A stretch of DNA of 64,000 bases from CAZHHH01 sp052400685. GTDB lineage: Bacteria > Bacteroidota > Bacteroidia > Bacteroidales > Marinilabiliaceae. The position numbers were made by a program, and so were the translations under genes. The DNA lies in the NCBI GenBank assembly GCA_052400685.1, contig JBQTGJ010000007.1. One strand, given 5' to 3'. Positions 52,603 to 61,525 of the stretch are shown one piece after another; position 1 is the first letter of the stretch, and every line of letters starts with the position of its first letter. The notes under the pieces are model-generated. The model worked only from the letters and a program-made list of their open reading frames with translations. It was not told the DNA's origin and searched no databases.

Positions 52603-53688
52603 ATGACTTCAGTTATTTCAATAAGTCAGGATAATATTACTAAAGGTCGTTTGTTCCCTTTTGTGTGGATTTTTTCCACAATAATTGAAAGGCTAACGGT
52701 GAAACACCGACTTTTTTATTTTTTATCCCGAGTTTGCCTGAATAGTTTTATTTTTTTTACGTTCTTTGGTATCAGTTCTGATCTTTTTGCTCAATATGAG
52801 CCGCAATTTAGTCAGAATATGTTTAACCCGCTGTTTGTAAATGCTGGTTATTCAGGTTATTCCGGTCGCGTAAATTCTGTATTGATTAACAGAACACAAT
52901 GGGTCGGTTTGGAAGGGGCACCAAAAACAACGGTTGTTGGTGCTGATATGGCTCTCAATTTATTTCGAAACAGGGGAGGCGTTGGCTTGGTGATAATGAA
53001 TGATGAGGTTGGATTATATAAGAATCTTACCATGCAGGCGTCGTTAGCTCAGCGTTATGATTTAGAAGTAGGCGAATTGGGAGTTGGTATTAATATGGGA
53101 TTCGTGAATCAGGTTTTTGATGGCACAGGTGTTATTTTAAGAACCGCTTCGGGTGGTGACTATCATCAGGAAACAGATCCGGCGGTGACGAAAGAAGAAA
53201 TGAATGGTACAGCGTTTGATATGGGTTTGGGAGCTTGGTTTTCAGCACCTGATTATTATATAGGAGCATCAATTTTACATTTATTTGCTCCAAAACCAAA
53301 CTTTAAGGAAGAGTTTGACGTATATATCCCACGTTCTTTTTTTTTAACAGGAGGTTATTTTTTTCGTTTACTGGACAAACCTGTTGAATTTCAGCCTTCT
53401 ACTTTCCTGAAGGTGAGCGAAGGGGCCTGGCAGCTTGATTTAAACGTAAATGTGCTGTTTCATAAGAAATATTGGGGAGGCCTTAGTTATCGAATTCAGG
53501 ATGCCATTGTTTTGCTAGGTGGTGTAGAATTGGCAGGAGGAGTAAGGATCGGTTATAGTTACGATATTACGACTTCTAAGCTTGCTGGAGCTGGTAGTAA
53601 CGGAAGTCATGAGATAATGGTGGGATATAGCTTTGATTTGGCTACAACCAAACGCGAAAAGCGATATAAGAGTGTTAGATTTTTATGA
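52603..53688 (+). CDS. PorP/SprF family type IX secretion membrane protein
   Basis: This protein has 361 residues from the ATG at 52603. The natural signal peptide may begin at a GTG at 52699 (VKHRLFYFLSRVCLNSFIFF, ending DLFAQ), making the first 32 residues doubtful. The mature part opens YEPQFSQNMFNPLFVNAGYSG, the hallmark of PorP/SprF proteins, and is predicted to form an outer-membrane beta-barrel (repeated G-x-G-aromatic strands). In type IX systems it attaches surface or gliding components to the machinery. It precedes gldK by 53 bases and probably shares the operon. Confidence 0.88.
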   Translation: MTSVISISQDNITKGRLFPFVWIFSTIIERLTVKHRLFYFLSRVCLNSFIFFTFFGISSDLFAQYEPQFSQNMFNPLFVNAGYSGYSGRVNSVLINRTQWVGLEGAPKTTVVGADMALNLFRNRGGVGLVIMNDEVGLYKNLTMQASLAQRYDLEVGELGVGINMGFVNQVFDGTGVILRTASGGDYHQETDPAVTKEEMNGTAFDMGLGAWFSAPDYYIGASILHLFAPKPNFKEEFDVYIPRSFFLTGGYFFRLLDKPVEFQPSTFLKVSEGAWQLDLNVNVLFHKKYWGGLSYRIQDAIVLLGGVELAGGVRIGYSYDITTSKLAGAGSNGSHEIMVGYSFDLATTKREKRYKSVRFL

Positions 53689-53741
53689 TATTTAGGATAT
53701 ATGAGTTTTGTAACAGACAGTTTTAAGATTATTCGTAAATT

Positions 53742-55070
53742 ATGAAGAATGTACTTGCCCTAAGTTTAGTTTTACTCACGGTATTAAGCGGGTGTGGTAA
53801 ATCCGGTAATGGTGAGTTGGTCGGGGTTGGCCGTAGCGCTTCGTTTTATGAACCTGATCCTTTTGGAATGCTTTTTATTTCTCAGGGAAGTTTTACAATG
53901 GGTACTAACGACGAAGATATAACCAATTCTATGACGACGCAGACGAGGACCGTTTCTGTTCCTTCTTTTTGGATGGATGAAACAGAAATTACCAATAATG
54001 AATACCGTCAGTTTGTGTATTGGGTCCGAGATAGTATCGCACGCTCTATTTTGGGCGAACAATTTGAGGAGTTTTTGATTTCGGAGGACCAGTATGGTAA
54101 TCCTATCGATCCCCCTTATCTGAATTGGGATGCCTCGCTGGAGTATGATAATGAAGAATACGCAGAGCTTTTGGATGAGATGTATCTTCCCGAGACCGAA
54201 CGGTTTTTCCGACGCAAAGAGTTTGATACCCATAAACTCGTGTATGAGTATCAGTGGGTTGATTTGCAACAGGCCGCAAATAAAAATAATCGGTTCAATT
54301 TCGAAACCAACCGATATGAGGGAGAAGTTCATAATCAGTTTGGAGAGACTGTTGAATTGAATGATCGTTCAGCTTTCATTATGAAAGATAAAGTCAATGT
54401 ATATCCAGATACTTTGGTTTGGATCTCAGACTTCACATACTCTTTTAACGAGCCGCTTACCGAAATGTATTTTTGGCATCCGGGATTTGATGAATATCCG
54501 GTTGTGGGAGTTACCTGGAAACAAGCATCGGCTTTCTGTATCTGGCGTTCCGAATTATTAAATAATTTTCTTAGTTCTAAAGGCCAACCTATTGTAATGA
54601 AATATCGATTGCCCAATGAAGCTGAATGGGAGTATGCTGCCAGAGGCGGACTCGATAATAACGTTTATCCTTGGGGTGGTTTATATACCAGAAATAATCA
54701 GGGCTGTTTCCTAGCCAATTTTAAACCTCTTAGAGGTCGATATGGCGATGATGGTGGTATGCGCACCATGAATGTTGGCTCTTTTTCGCCCAATGATTTT
54801 GGGCTCTATGATATGGCTGGGAATGTTGCTGAATGGACTTCCAGCGCCTTTGATGAAACAGCTTATGCTTTCATGCATGACTTAAGTCCTGATTACAAGT
54901 ATAATGCATTACCGGGCGATCATCATGTTATGAAACGTAAAGTTATTAGGGGAGGCTCTTGGAAAGATGTTGGTTTCTTTCTGCAAAATAGCACCCGTAC
55001 ATACGAATATCAGGATTCTGCAAAATCATATGTAGGCTTTCGTTGTGTTCGTGATTATATTGGTAACTAG
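53742..55070 (+). CDS. gldK: Type IX secretion ring lipoprotein GldK/PorK
   Basis: This is a 442-residue outer-membrane lipoprotein (signal LLTVLSGCGKSGN). It has a formylglycine-generating-enzyme-like fold: FISQGSFTMGTND, FWMDETEITNNEYRQFVYWV, YRLPNEAEWEYAARGG, DMAGNVAEWTSSAFDE, IRGGSWKD and VGFRCVRD. With GldN it forms the periplasmic ring of the type IX secretion system. FGE catalytic cysteines are not expected in this family. Followed at 45 bases by gldL. Confidence 0.93.
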   Translation: MKNVLALSLVLLTVLSGCGKSGNGELVGVGRSASFYEPDPFGMLFISQGSFTMGTNDEDITNSMTTQTRTVSVPSFWMDETEITNNEYRQFVYWVRDSIARSILGEQFEEFLISEDQYGNPIDPPYLNWDASLEYDNEEYAELLDEMYLPETERFFRRKEFDTHKLVYEYQWVDLQQAANKNNRFNFETNRYEGEVHNQFGETVELNDRSAFIMKDKVNVYPDTLVWISDFTYSFNEPLTEMYFWHPGFDEYPVVGVTWKQASAFCIWRSELLNNFLSSKGQPIVMKYRLPNEAEWEYAARGGLDNNVYPWGGLYTRNNQGCFLANFKPLRGRYGDDGGMRTMNVGSFSPNDFGLYDMAGNVAEWTSSAFDETAYAFMHDLSPDYKYNALPGDHHVMKRKVIRGGSWKDVGFFLQNSTRTYEYQDSAKSYVGFRCVRDYIGN

Positions 55071-55115
55071 CCAAGAACTTATTCAACTTTCTAATCCAGA
55101 TAATAATTATTCGAC

Positions 55116-56081
55116 ATGAGTGGAAGTGATTTTTTTCATAGCCCTGTCTACAAAAATGTTATGGCTAAGGTCTATGGCTTTGGAGCCGCTTTGGTTTTAG
55201 CAGGGGCGCTGTTTAAGATACAACATTACCCGGGAGCCGGTTTTATGCTTTTGGTTGGGATGGGTACTGAAATAGTAATTTTTATTTTCTCTGCTTTTGA
55301 ACCGCCGCATGAAATACCAGATTGGAGTTTGGTATTCCCTGAGTTAGTGGGACTGGATCCTAAACCTAATAGCCGTGATCATGGTTCAGGTGGAGGGGGC
55401 AGCGATCTTCAGGCTCTTATCAGTAGTGGTCATCTGGATGAAGCGACTGTTGAAAAGCTTGGAGAGGGCTTGAAAAAACTTTCAAATACAGCTAATAGTT
55501 TGTCTAATCTGTCTGATGCAAGTATGGCTACTGACGCTTATTTGGAAAGTATGAAGTCGGCTTCTGACAGCATAGGTAATTTTTCAACTATTCAAAATAA
55601 ACTGGGGCAATCTGCCCAGTCTTTGGGAAGTAGTTTTGAAAATACGGCAAAGGTCGTTTCTGAGAGTGGTACTAAACTTGCTAACGACCTTTCCGTTACC
55701 GGAGGAGGATTTGTTGATACGATAAAAACCAGTGGGGAGCAGTTGGTGAATGCCTATCAGTCGTTTGGCGAGACCATGAAATTGCAACTTGAAAATGTAT
55801 CCGTCAATGGAACAAAATATACCGAAGGTCTGGCATTAACCAATGAGAAGTTATCATCGATTAATGCTGCTTACGAACTTCAACTGAATAGTATTACCCA
55901 GCAGGTTGAGGCTTCTCAGCAATTGTCAAAAAGTCTTGGTGATATAAGTGACCAACTTAATCTTTCTGTTAATGATACGGCTCTTTACAAACAAGAAGTT
56001 GCCAATTTGTCAAAAACACTGGGAGAGTTGAACACCATATATGGCAATATGTTGAGTGCCATGAGTGTGGGTAATAAATAA
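55116..56081 (+). CDS. gldL: Type IX secretion motor protein GldL/PorL
   Basis: This is a 321-residue inner-membrane protein with two N-terminal transmembrane helices (residues ~19-36 and ~41-60) and a long cytoplasmic coiled-coil region rich in Ser, Leu and Asn. With GldM it forms the proton-driven motor that powers secretion and gliding. Lys34 in the first helix and Glu52 in the second (GMGTEIVIF) are in the positions of the essential charged residues described for GldL. The sequence HYPGAGFMLLVGM between the helices is typical. Confidence 0.92.
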   Translation: MSGSDFFHSPVYKNVMAKVYGFGAALVLAGALFKIQHYPGAGFMLLVGMGTEIVIFIFSAFEPPHEIPDWSLVFPELVGLDPKPNSRDHGSGGGGSDLQALISSGHLDEATVEKLGEGLKKLSNTANSLSNLSDASMATDAYLESMKSASDSIGNFSTIQNKLGQSAQSLGSSFENTAKVVSESGTKLANDLSVTGGGFVDTIKTSGEQLVNAYQSFGETMKLQLENVSVNGTKYTEGLALTNEKLSSINAAYELQLNSITQQVEASQQLSKSLGDISDQLNLSVNDTALYKQEVANLSKTLGELNTIYGNMLSAMSVGNK

Positions 56082-56112
56082 TTGTAACCTAAACAGTAAC
56101 ACAAAATAGCTT

Positions 56113-57663
56113 ATGTCTGGTGGTAACTGCCCTGAAACGCCGAGGCAAAAGATGATCGGGATGATGTATCTTTTCCTGACTGCAATGCTTGCTTTAAACG
56201 TTTCTGGTGAATTATTGAATGCTTTCCAGTTGGTGGATCGTAGTATTTTGCAGGCCAAAGAATCGGTGGAGGCTAAAAATAAGTCAATTTATGCCGATTT
56301 TGAAAGTGCCTATGCAATGAATGAGACCAAAGTAGGAGATAATTATCGGCACAGTATGAAAATACGTGAGGCTGCTGATAGTTTGGTTAAGCATATGCAG
56401 GATTTAAAGGAGTTATTTGTTCTGAAGGCCGATGGTCCGGAATTTAATCTTAATAATTATCCTTCAAAAGCTAATCAGGATATAGCGGCGCAGGTTATGA
56501 TTACCGAGAAGGGGGGCGAACGGAGCAAAGAATTAAAGCGTCGTATTAATGAATACAGAGAACTGCTGAAAAGTTACATTGATAAAAAGGATACTGGTAT
56601 TATTCATAATTTGGATGTAATTTTTGATACCGAAGATGGTGAAATGAAAGATAATGTGGCTGTACCCTGGGAAAGTGTTAAATTTGAGCATTTACCTTTA
56701 GCTGCCTCAATGGCACTTTTAAGCCAGATTCAGGCGGATGTGCGAAATATGGAGTCAGACGTTGTTCGGTATCTTTATACTAAGATTGATGAAAGTTCTT
56801 TTAAATTTAATTCGGTCGAAGCTATCGTAATTCCTCGCTCTGATTATGTAATCAGAGGAAATGAGTATTATGCAGAAATCATGATGGCTGCGCGAGATAC
56901 CACGCAACCGCCTATTGTAACGGTTGGTGGAAAAGCTTTAACCGTAGAACGGGGACGTGGTGTATTACAGATCCCTGCCAGCAGTGTAGGCCGAAAAACA
57001 TGGTCGGGTGAAATTGCTGTTATGCGCCCTGATGGAACTTATGACCGACGCGAGGTTTCTGGAAGTTATATTGTGGCTCAACCTAATGTGGTTATTTCGC
57101 CAACTAAAATGAATGTTTTTTATGAAGGAGTAGATAATCCGGTTGAGATTTCTGCCCCAGGAATTCCATCCGAGAATTTGAATATTCGTATTACGAATGC
57201 GAAATTGGTTAAGAAGGGTGCTGATTATGTTGTACGTCCAAATACATCAACCGCAGGAAGAAAGGCTATAATCACAGTCACTGCCAAGGAAGATGGTAAG
57301 ACACAAAATCTCGGAAAAAAAGAATTTAGAATAAAGAGAGTGCCTGATCCCGTGGCCAAAATTAATAATCAACGGGATGGTAAAATTGCAAAGGCTTCAT
57401 TACTGGCTCAATTAGGGGTAATGGCTGATATGGAAAATTTCGAATTTGATCTAAAATTTCGCATTGTTGGTTTTAATGTTTCTACAATTGTGAATGGGTA
57501 TTTAAATGAGTTTCCATCGAAAAACAGCTTTTTTACCGAGGATCAAAAAAATTTAATGAAAAGAACTGCCAGAGGACAAAAAGTATTTGTAACAGATATT
57601 CAGGCTCAGGGGCCTGATGGTCGATTACGTTCTTTAGGTTCAATTACACTGGTAGTGGATTAG
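56113..57663 (+). CDS. gldM: Type IX secretion motor protein GldM/PorM
   Basis: This is a 516-residue protein with one transmembrane helix near the N terminus (MIGMMYLFLTAMLALNVSGE) and a long periplasmic part made of a helical domain (~35-220) and three beta domains. TPRQKMIGMMYLFLTAMLALNVS is the recognised family signature. GldM spans the periplasm and transmits rotation from the GldL-anchored motor to the GldK/GldN ring. The 31-base gap to gldL indicates one transcript. Confidence 0.93.
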   Translation: MSGGNCPETPRQKMIGMMYLFLTAMLALNVSGELLNAFQLVDRSILQAKESVEAKNKSIYADFESAYAMNETKVGDNYRHSMKIREAADSLVKHMQDLKELFVLKADGPEFNLNNYPSKANQDIAAQVMITEKGGERSKELKRRINEYRELLKSYIDKKDTGIIHNLDVIFDTEDGEMKDNVAVPWESVKFEHLPLAASMALLSQIQADVRNMESDVVRYLYTKIDESSFKFNSVEAIVIPRSDYVIRGNEYYAEIMMAARDTTQPPIVTVGGKALTVERGRGVLQIPASSVGRKTWSGEIAVMRPDGTYDRREVSGSYIVAQPNVVISPTKMNVFYEGVDNPVEISAPGIPSENLNIRITNAKLVKKGADYVVRPNTSTAGRKAIITVTAKEDGKTQNLGKKEFRIKRVPDPVAKINNQRDGKIAKASLLAQLGVMADMENFEFDLKFRIVGFNVSTIVNGYLNEFPSKNSFFTEDQKNLMKRTARGQKVFVTDIQAQGPDGRLRSLGSITLVVD

Positions 57664-57696
57664 TGATGTTCAGATAATGATTTAAAGTATAAGACA

Positions 57697-58548
57697 ATGA
57701 GAAAACAAATTTTCCTGATTTTTTTACTTCTGGGCTTAGGTTTTGTTTCGGCCACTGCTCAAGAGAGTATATTAGCCGACCGGCCGTTGGATAATATTTT
57801 TGAAAAAGAACACATCGCTAATAAGCGACCTATACCATATCCTTCATTGAGGGAAGCAGATATTGTTTGGTCTAAGCGTATTTGGCGTATTATTGATTTA
57901 CGTGAAAAAATTAATTTGCCACTCTATTATCCTACTGATTTTCGCGACGACAGATTTAGTCTTATAGGTTTGTTGCTTCATGGTATTCAGCATGAAGGAT
58001 TGCCCGCTTATGCTTCCACCGATGATGAATTTAAGGTGATGATGGGACTGGATGACGTAAATCAGGCAATGGGTGCTACCACTGAAACTCAGGAAGTTGT
58101 TAATCCTGAAACAGGCGAAATTCAGACCATGACAGTTCAGCGTGATGTTCGTGTTGACGAAGTGAAACAGATAATGGTTAAAGAGGTCTGGTATTTTGAT
58201 AAGAATTATTCTCGTATGGATGTTCGTATCCTTGGTATTTGTCCTATTCGCGAATATGTGAACCAAAGTGGAGAAGTGGTGAAACGACAGACATTCTGGA
58301 TTTATTATCCGGAGGCGCGTGATTTGCTAGCACGTTATGAAGTGTTCAATACCACTAATGATGCGCAGCGTCGTTCGTTTGATGATATCTTTATTAAGCG
58401 TTATTTTGGAAGTTATATAACTCAGGAATCTAACGTTTATAATAATCGGCCTATTGAGAATTATGCGGTTGGTATTGATGCCGCCTTAGAAGCTGAACGT
58501 GTGAAAAATGAGATTTTTAATTTTGAACAGGATTTGTGGCAGTATTAA
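57697..58548 (+). CDS. gldN: Type IX secretion ring protein GldN/PorN
   Basis: This is a 283-residue periplasmic protein with a signal peptide ending SATAQE. READIVWSKRIWRIIDLREKIN, GLLLHGIQHEG, WYFDKNYSRMDVRILGICPI and DIFIKRYFGSYI are conserved GldN blocks. It pairs with GldK in the ring at the outer-membrane periplasmic face. It ends the operon; a strong terminator follows after 29 bases. Confidence 0.93.
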   Translation: MRKQIFLIFLLLGLGFVSATAQESILADRPLDNIFEKEHIANKRPIPYPSLREADIVWSKRIWRIIDLREKINLPLYYPTDFRDDRFSLIGLLLHGIQHEGLPAYASTDDEFKVMMGLDDVNQAMGATTETQEVVNPETGEIQTMTVQRDVRVDEVKQIMVKEVWYFDKNYSRMDVRILGICPIREYVNQSGEVVKRQTFWIYYPEARDLLARYEVFNTTNDAQRRSFDDIFIKRYFGSYITQESNVYNNRPIENYAVGIDAALEAERVKNEIFNFEQDLWQY

Positions 58549-58577
58549 CTGAAAATAGTTTTCTCTTGTTATAATTT

Positions 58578-58608
58578 AAAAGCCGGAATATCTTATTCCG
58601 GCTTTTTT
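58578..58608. terminator. Terminator after gldN
   Basis: AAAGCCGGAATA (58579-58590) and TATTCCGGCTTT (58594-58605) form a 12-bp stem with loop TCT, flanked by A- and T-runs. It serves gldN and can also serve the convergent gene at 58638. Confidence 0.93.
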
Positions 58609-58637
58609 GATATTATTGGTACATTGCATATGTTGAC

Positions 58638-59723
58638 TTAGAGATGGAAGTCCCCGTATTCTGTTTTTATGTCGGTTGTAAATTGTTTAATTTGTTGTTC
58701 GTTATCTTTTGGGCAGATTAGAAGTTCTGTGCCAGAGTCAACAACGATGTAATTTTCCAATCCTTTAATGATGGCAATTTTATCTTTGGGGACATTTACA
58801 ATGCTTTTTTTTGTGTCATATAACAGCACTTTACCATTGATAACAGCATTATCATTAATATCCTGAGCTGAATATTCGTAAAGAGAAGACCAGGTCCCCA
58901 AATCGGACCAACCAAAATTTACGGTTTGAACATATACGTTACTGGCTTTTTCCATTATGCCATAATCGATAGATATATTTTTGCACTCGGTATAGGTTTG
59001 TGTAAGCGTTTCCTGCTCGATGCTTGAGCCTATTTTGTCATCCAGGTTTCTGAATAATTGTTGAATATCCGGAAGATGTTTTTCAAATGCCTGGTCTATG
59101 GCGGTCAATGTCCAGATGAATATCCCGCTGTTCCAAAAAAATTCACCACTTTCAAAAAATACTTTGGCCAGTTCTGCGTTTGGTTTTTCGGTAAAGGTTT
59201 TAACTTTTTTGAAGGCTGGGGTTTCTGCTTTTGATTTGCCAATCTGGATATAGCCATAGCCTGTTTCTGGTCGGTGAGGTTTAATTCCCAGAGTTAAAAG
59301 AGACTCGTTTTGGTTGGTGAATTTAATACCTTGCTCTATTGATTGAATAAATGCATCTTCGTTAATAATAAGGTGGTCGGCCGGAGTTACAATGATATTC
59401 GCATTTTTTTCACGTGTCCTGATATACGCATTGGCATAGGCAATGCAAGGAGCTGTATTCCGCCTGAAGGGCTCTTGTAGTACCTGCGCCTCGGTTAGTT
59501 CAGGGATTTCTTTTAAGACTAGATCTTTATAATCAGAACTCGTTACAATTAAAAAGTTCTCTTTGGGGCAGACAGGGAGAAAGCGTTCATATGTCTGTCG
59601 TATTAAACTTTTTCCCATACCCAGTATATCTAAAAATTGTTTGGGTGTTGAACTTTTACTCAGTGGCCAGAACCGACTACCTATTCCGCCAGCCATAATA
59701 ATACAATATGTGTTGTTGTTCAT
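58638..59723 (-). CDS. manC: Mannose-1-phosphate guanylyltransferase
   Basis: This protein has 361 residues from the ATG at 59721-59723; a TTG two codons upstream is not needed. It converts mannose-1-phosphate and GTP to GDP-mannose. YCIIMAGGIGSRFWPLSKSS is the nucleotide-binding signature with the catalytic Arg, and TPKQFLDIL, VTPADHLI, FTEKPNAE and WNSGIFIW are the further conserved blocks. The NFGWSDLGTWSS motif is typical. There is no isomerase domain. Likely role: GDP-mannose or GDP-fucose supply for surface polysaccharide. Confidence 0.93.
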   Translation of the reverse strand: MNNNTYCIIMAGGIGSRFWPLSKSSTPKQFLDILGMGKSLIRQTYERFLPVCPKENFLIVTSSDYKDLVLKEIPELTEAQVLQEPFRRNTAPCIAYANAYIRTREKNANIIVTPADHLIINEDAFIQSIEQGIKFTNQNESLLTLGIKPHRPETGYGYIQIGKSKAETPAFKKVKTFTEKPNAELAKVFFESGEFFWNSGIFIWTLTAIDQAFEKHLPDIQQLFRNLDDKIGSSIEQETLTQTYTECKNISIDYGIMEKASNVYVQTVNFGWSDLGTWSSLYEYSAQDINDNAVINGKVLLYDTKKSIVNVPKDKIAIIKGLENYIVVDSGTELLICPKDNEQQIKQFTTDIKTEYGDFHL

Positions 59724-59973
59724 TATCAATAGTTTATTTGTTATGTGTTTAAGGCTATTAATTTACTAATTTACTTTAAATTACAAAAGTGTTGACTTTT
59801 TCTTTATTACGGAAATTCTGTCGTTTATTTCGATGCATAAGGATTCCTTTTTTTAGTCGTTTTTCGTTTTTAGCCCCGATAAATGTTCGTATTTTTAACC
59901 TGTTATTAAGTCGAGGTCAATTGGTAGGTTTAATATCTTTAGGTTAGTATTTTAAATATTTAAATATATTTTC

Positions 59974-60714
59974 ATGAATTTCCTCTTTCATTTGGGTCGT
60001 TATGCTATTTTTCTGGGCAAGGTTTTTTCGCGACCAATAAAACACCGTCTTTTTTTTAAACAGGTTGTTAATGAGATGGATGAACTGGGGATTAGCTCTG
60101 TTGGTATTGTCGTGATCATTTCTTTTTTTATGGGGGCTGTAATAACCCTTCAGCTTGGCTACAATCTTGAGCTGCCACTAATCCCCAAGTATACATTAGG
60201 AGTTGGGGCACGCGATGTTATGTTACTTGAATTTTCCAGTACAATGGTTGCGCTTATTCTTGCGGGGAAGGTGGGTTCGCACATCGCATCTCACATAGGA
60301 ACGATGCGGGTGACTGAACAGATTGATGTTTTGGATGTGATGGGAATTAATTCGGCAGGCTATCTCGTCTTGCCTAAAGTGTTGGGATTAATGCTGACGA
60401 TGCCTTTTTTGGTTTTAATAAGTATGGGGGTTGGCATTTTCGGCGGTTGGTTGGCCGGAACTGCTACCGGGGTGGTTTCTTCCAATGATTTTGTTTATGG
60501 TTTACAATATGCTTTTGTCCCCTTTTATATTACCTATGCGTTGATTAAGTCTACTGTTTTTGCTTTTATTATCACTACGATCTCTGGTTATTGGGGTTAT
60601 TTTACCAATGGAGGATCACTTGAAGTTGGATTAAGCAGTACGCGGGCGGTCGTTGTTAGTAGCATTCAAATATTGGTCTTTAATCTTGTTCTTACTCAAT
60701 TAATGTTGGCATGA
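59974..60714 (+). CDS. MlaE-type ABC transporter permease
   Basis: This is a 246-residue inner-membrane protein with about five to six hydrophobic segments. LEFSSTMVALILAGKVGSHIASHIGTMRVTEQIDVLDVMGIN is in a region (split here by the family core GTMRVTEQIDVLDVMGIN) diagnostic of MlaE permeases. The system moves phospholipids between the inner and outer membranes. It overlaps the ATPase gene by 4 bases. No MlaD, MlaB or MlaC gene follows in this window; they may be elsewhere. Confidence 0.9.
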   Translation: MNFLFHLGRYAIFLGKVFSRPIKHRLFFKQVVNEMDELGISSVGIVVIISFFMGAVITLQLGYNLELPLIPKYTLGVGARDVMLLEFSSTMVALILAGKVGSHIASHIGTMRVTEQIDVLDVMGINSAGYLVLPKVLGLMLTMPFLVLISMGVGIFGGWLAGTATGVVSSNDFVYGLQYAFVPFYITYALIKSTVFAFIITTISGYWGYFTNGGSLEVGLSSTRAVVVSSIQILVFNLVLTQLMLA

Positions 60715-61469
60715 TCGAAGTTATTAATCTTAATAAGTCTTTTGAAGGAAATCATGTATTGAAAAATATCAGTGCTACCTTTCAGAAGGGTAAGACTAAT
60801 TTGATAATTGGTCAGAGTGGTTCTGGTAAAACAGTATTGTTAAAATCGTTGGTGGGATTACATGTGCCCGAGAGTGGAGAAATCAAATACGATGACCGCA
60901 ATTTTTTGACGATGTCCTCGGATAAGAAAAAGCAAATCCGGCAGGAAATGGGAATGTTGTTTCAGGGAGCTGCTCTTTTTGATTCTATGACGGTTGAAGA
61001 TAATGTCCGTTTCCCTCTGGATATCTTTACTAATATGACATTTGAAGAGAGGCGGGAGAGGGCTTGTTTTTGTCTTAAACGGGTGAACCTTGATAATGCA
61101 AACCATTTGATGCCTTCTGAAATTAGTGGTGGTATGCAAAAGCGTGTGGCTATTGCCCGGGCAATAGCGCTTAATCCCAAGTATTTGTTTTGTGATGAGC
61201 CCAATTCAGGGTTGGACCCGCGTACTTCCATTGTTATTGACGAATTAATAAAGGAAATTACTGAAGAGTATAATATTACCACTATTATTAATACGCATGA
61301 CATGAATTCGGTTATGGGTATTGGTGAGCAGATTATTTTTATTTTTAAAGGTGAAAAATACTGGGAGGGAACTAAGGAAGATATTTTTTATAGTGAAAAT
61401 AAAGAATTGAATGATTTTATTTTTGCGTCTCCGCTTTTCCGAAAAGTGAGAGAGAATATGAAGAGATAA
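60711..61469 (+). CDS. MlaF-type ABC transporter ATP-binding protein
   Basis: This is a 252-residue ATPase with all motifs: Walker A GQSGSGKT, Q-loop MLFQGAALFDSMTV, signature EISGGMQKRVAIARA, Walker B YLFCDEPNSGLDP and H-loop NTHDMNSV. The GGMQKRV signature and DSMTV are typical of MlaF. It energises the permease encoded just before and is translationally coupled to it (ATGA overlap). Confidence 0.92.
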   Translation: MIEVINLNKSFEGNHVLKNISATFQKGKTNLIIGQSGSGKTVLLKSLVGLHVPESGEIKYDDRNFLTMSSDKKKQIRQEMGMLFQGAALFDSMTVEDNVRFPLDIFTNMTFEERRERACFCLKRVNLDNANHLMPSEISGGMQKRVAIARAIALNPKYLFCDEPNSGLDPRTSIVIDELIKEITEEYNITTIINTHDMNSVMGIGEQIIFIFKGEKYWEGTKEDIFYSENKELNDFIFASPLFRKVRENMKR

Positions 61470-61484
61470 CTTGTGTTTGAAAAT

Positions 61485-61524
61485 AAAGAAAGGCCGGATT
61501 AAACATTTAATCCGGCCTTTCTTT
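61485..61524. terminator. Bidirectional terminator
   Basis: A perfect 19-bp stem (61485-61503 / 61506-61524) around CA, with A- and T-rich flanks, between the MlaF gene and the convergent S41 peptidase gene. Confidence 0.95.
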
Positions 61525-61525
61525 T

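Noticed and set aside
59974..61469. MlaE/MlaF pair as a drug-export ABC system
   Set aside because: The permease core (GTMRVTEQIDVLDVMG) and the ATPase signature are specific to the lipid-transport Mla family.
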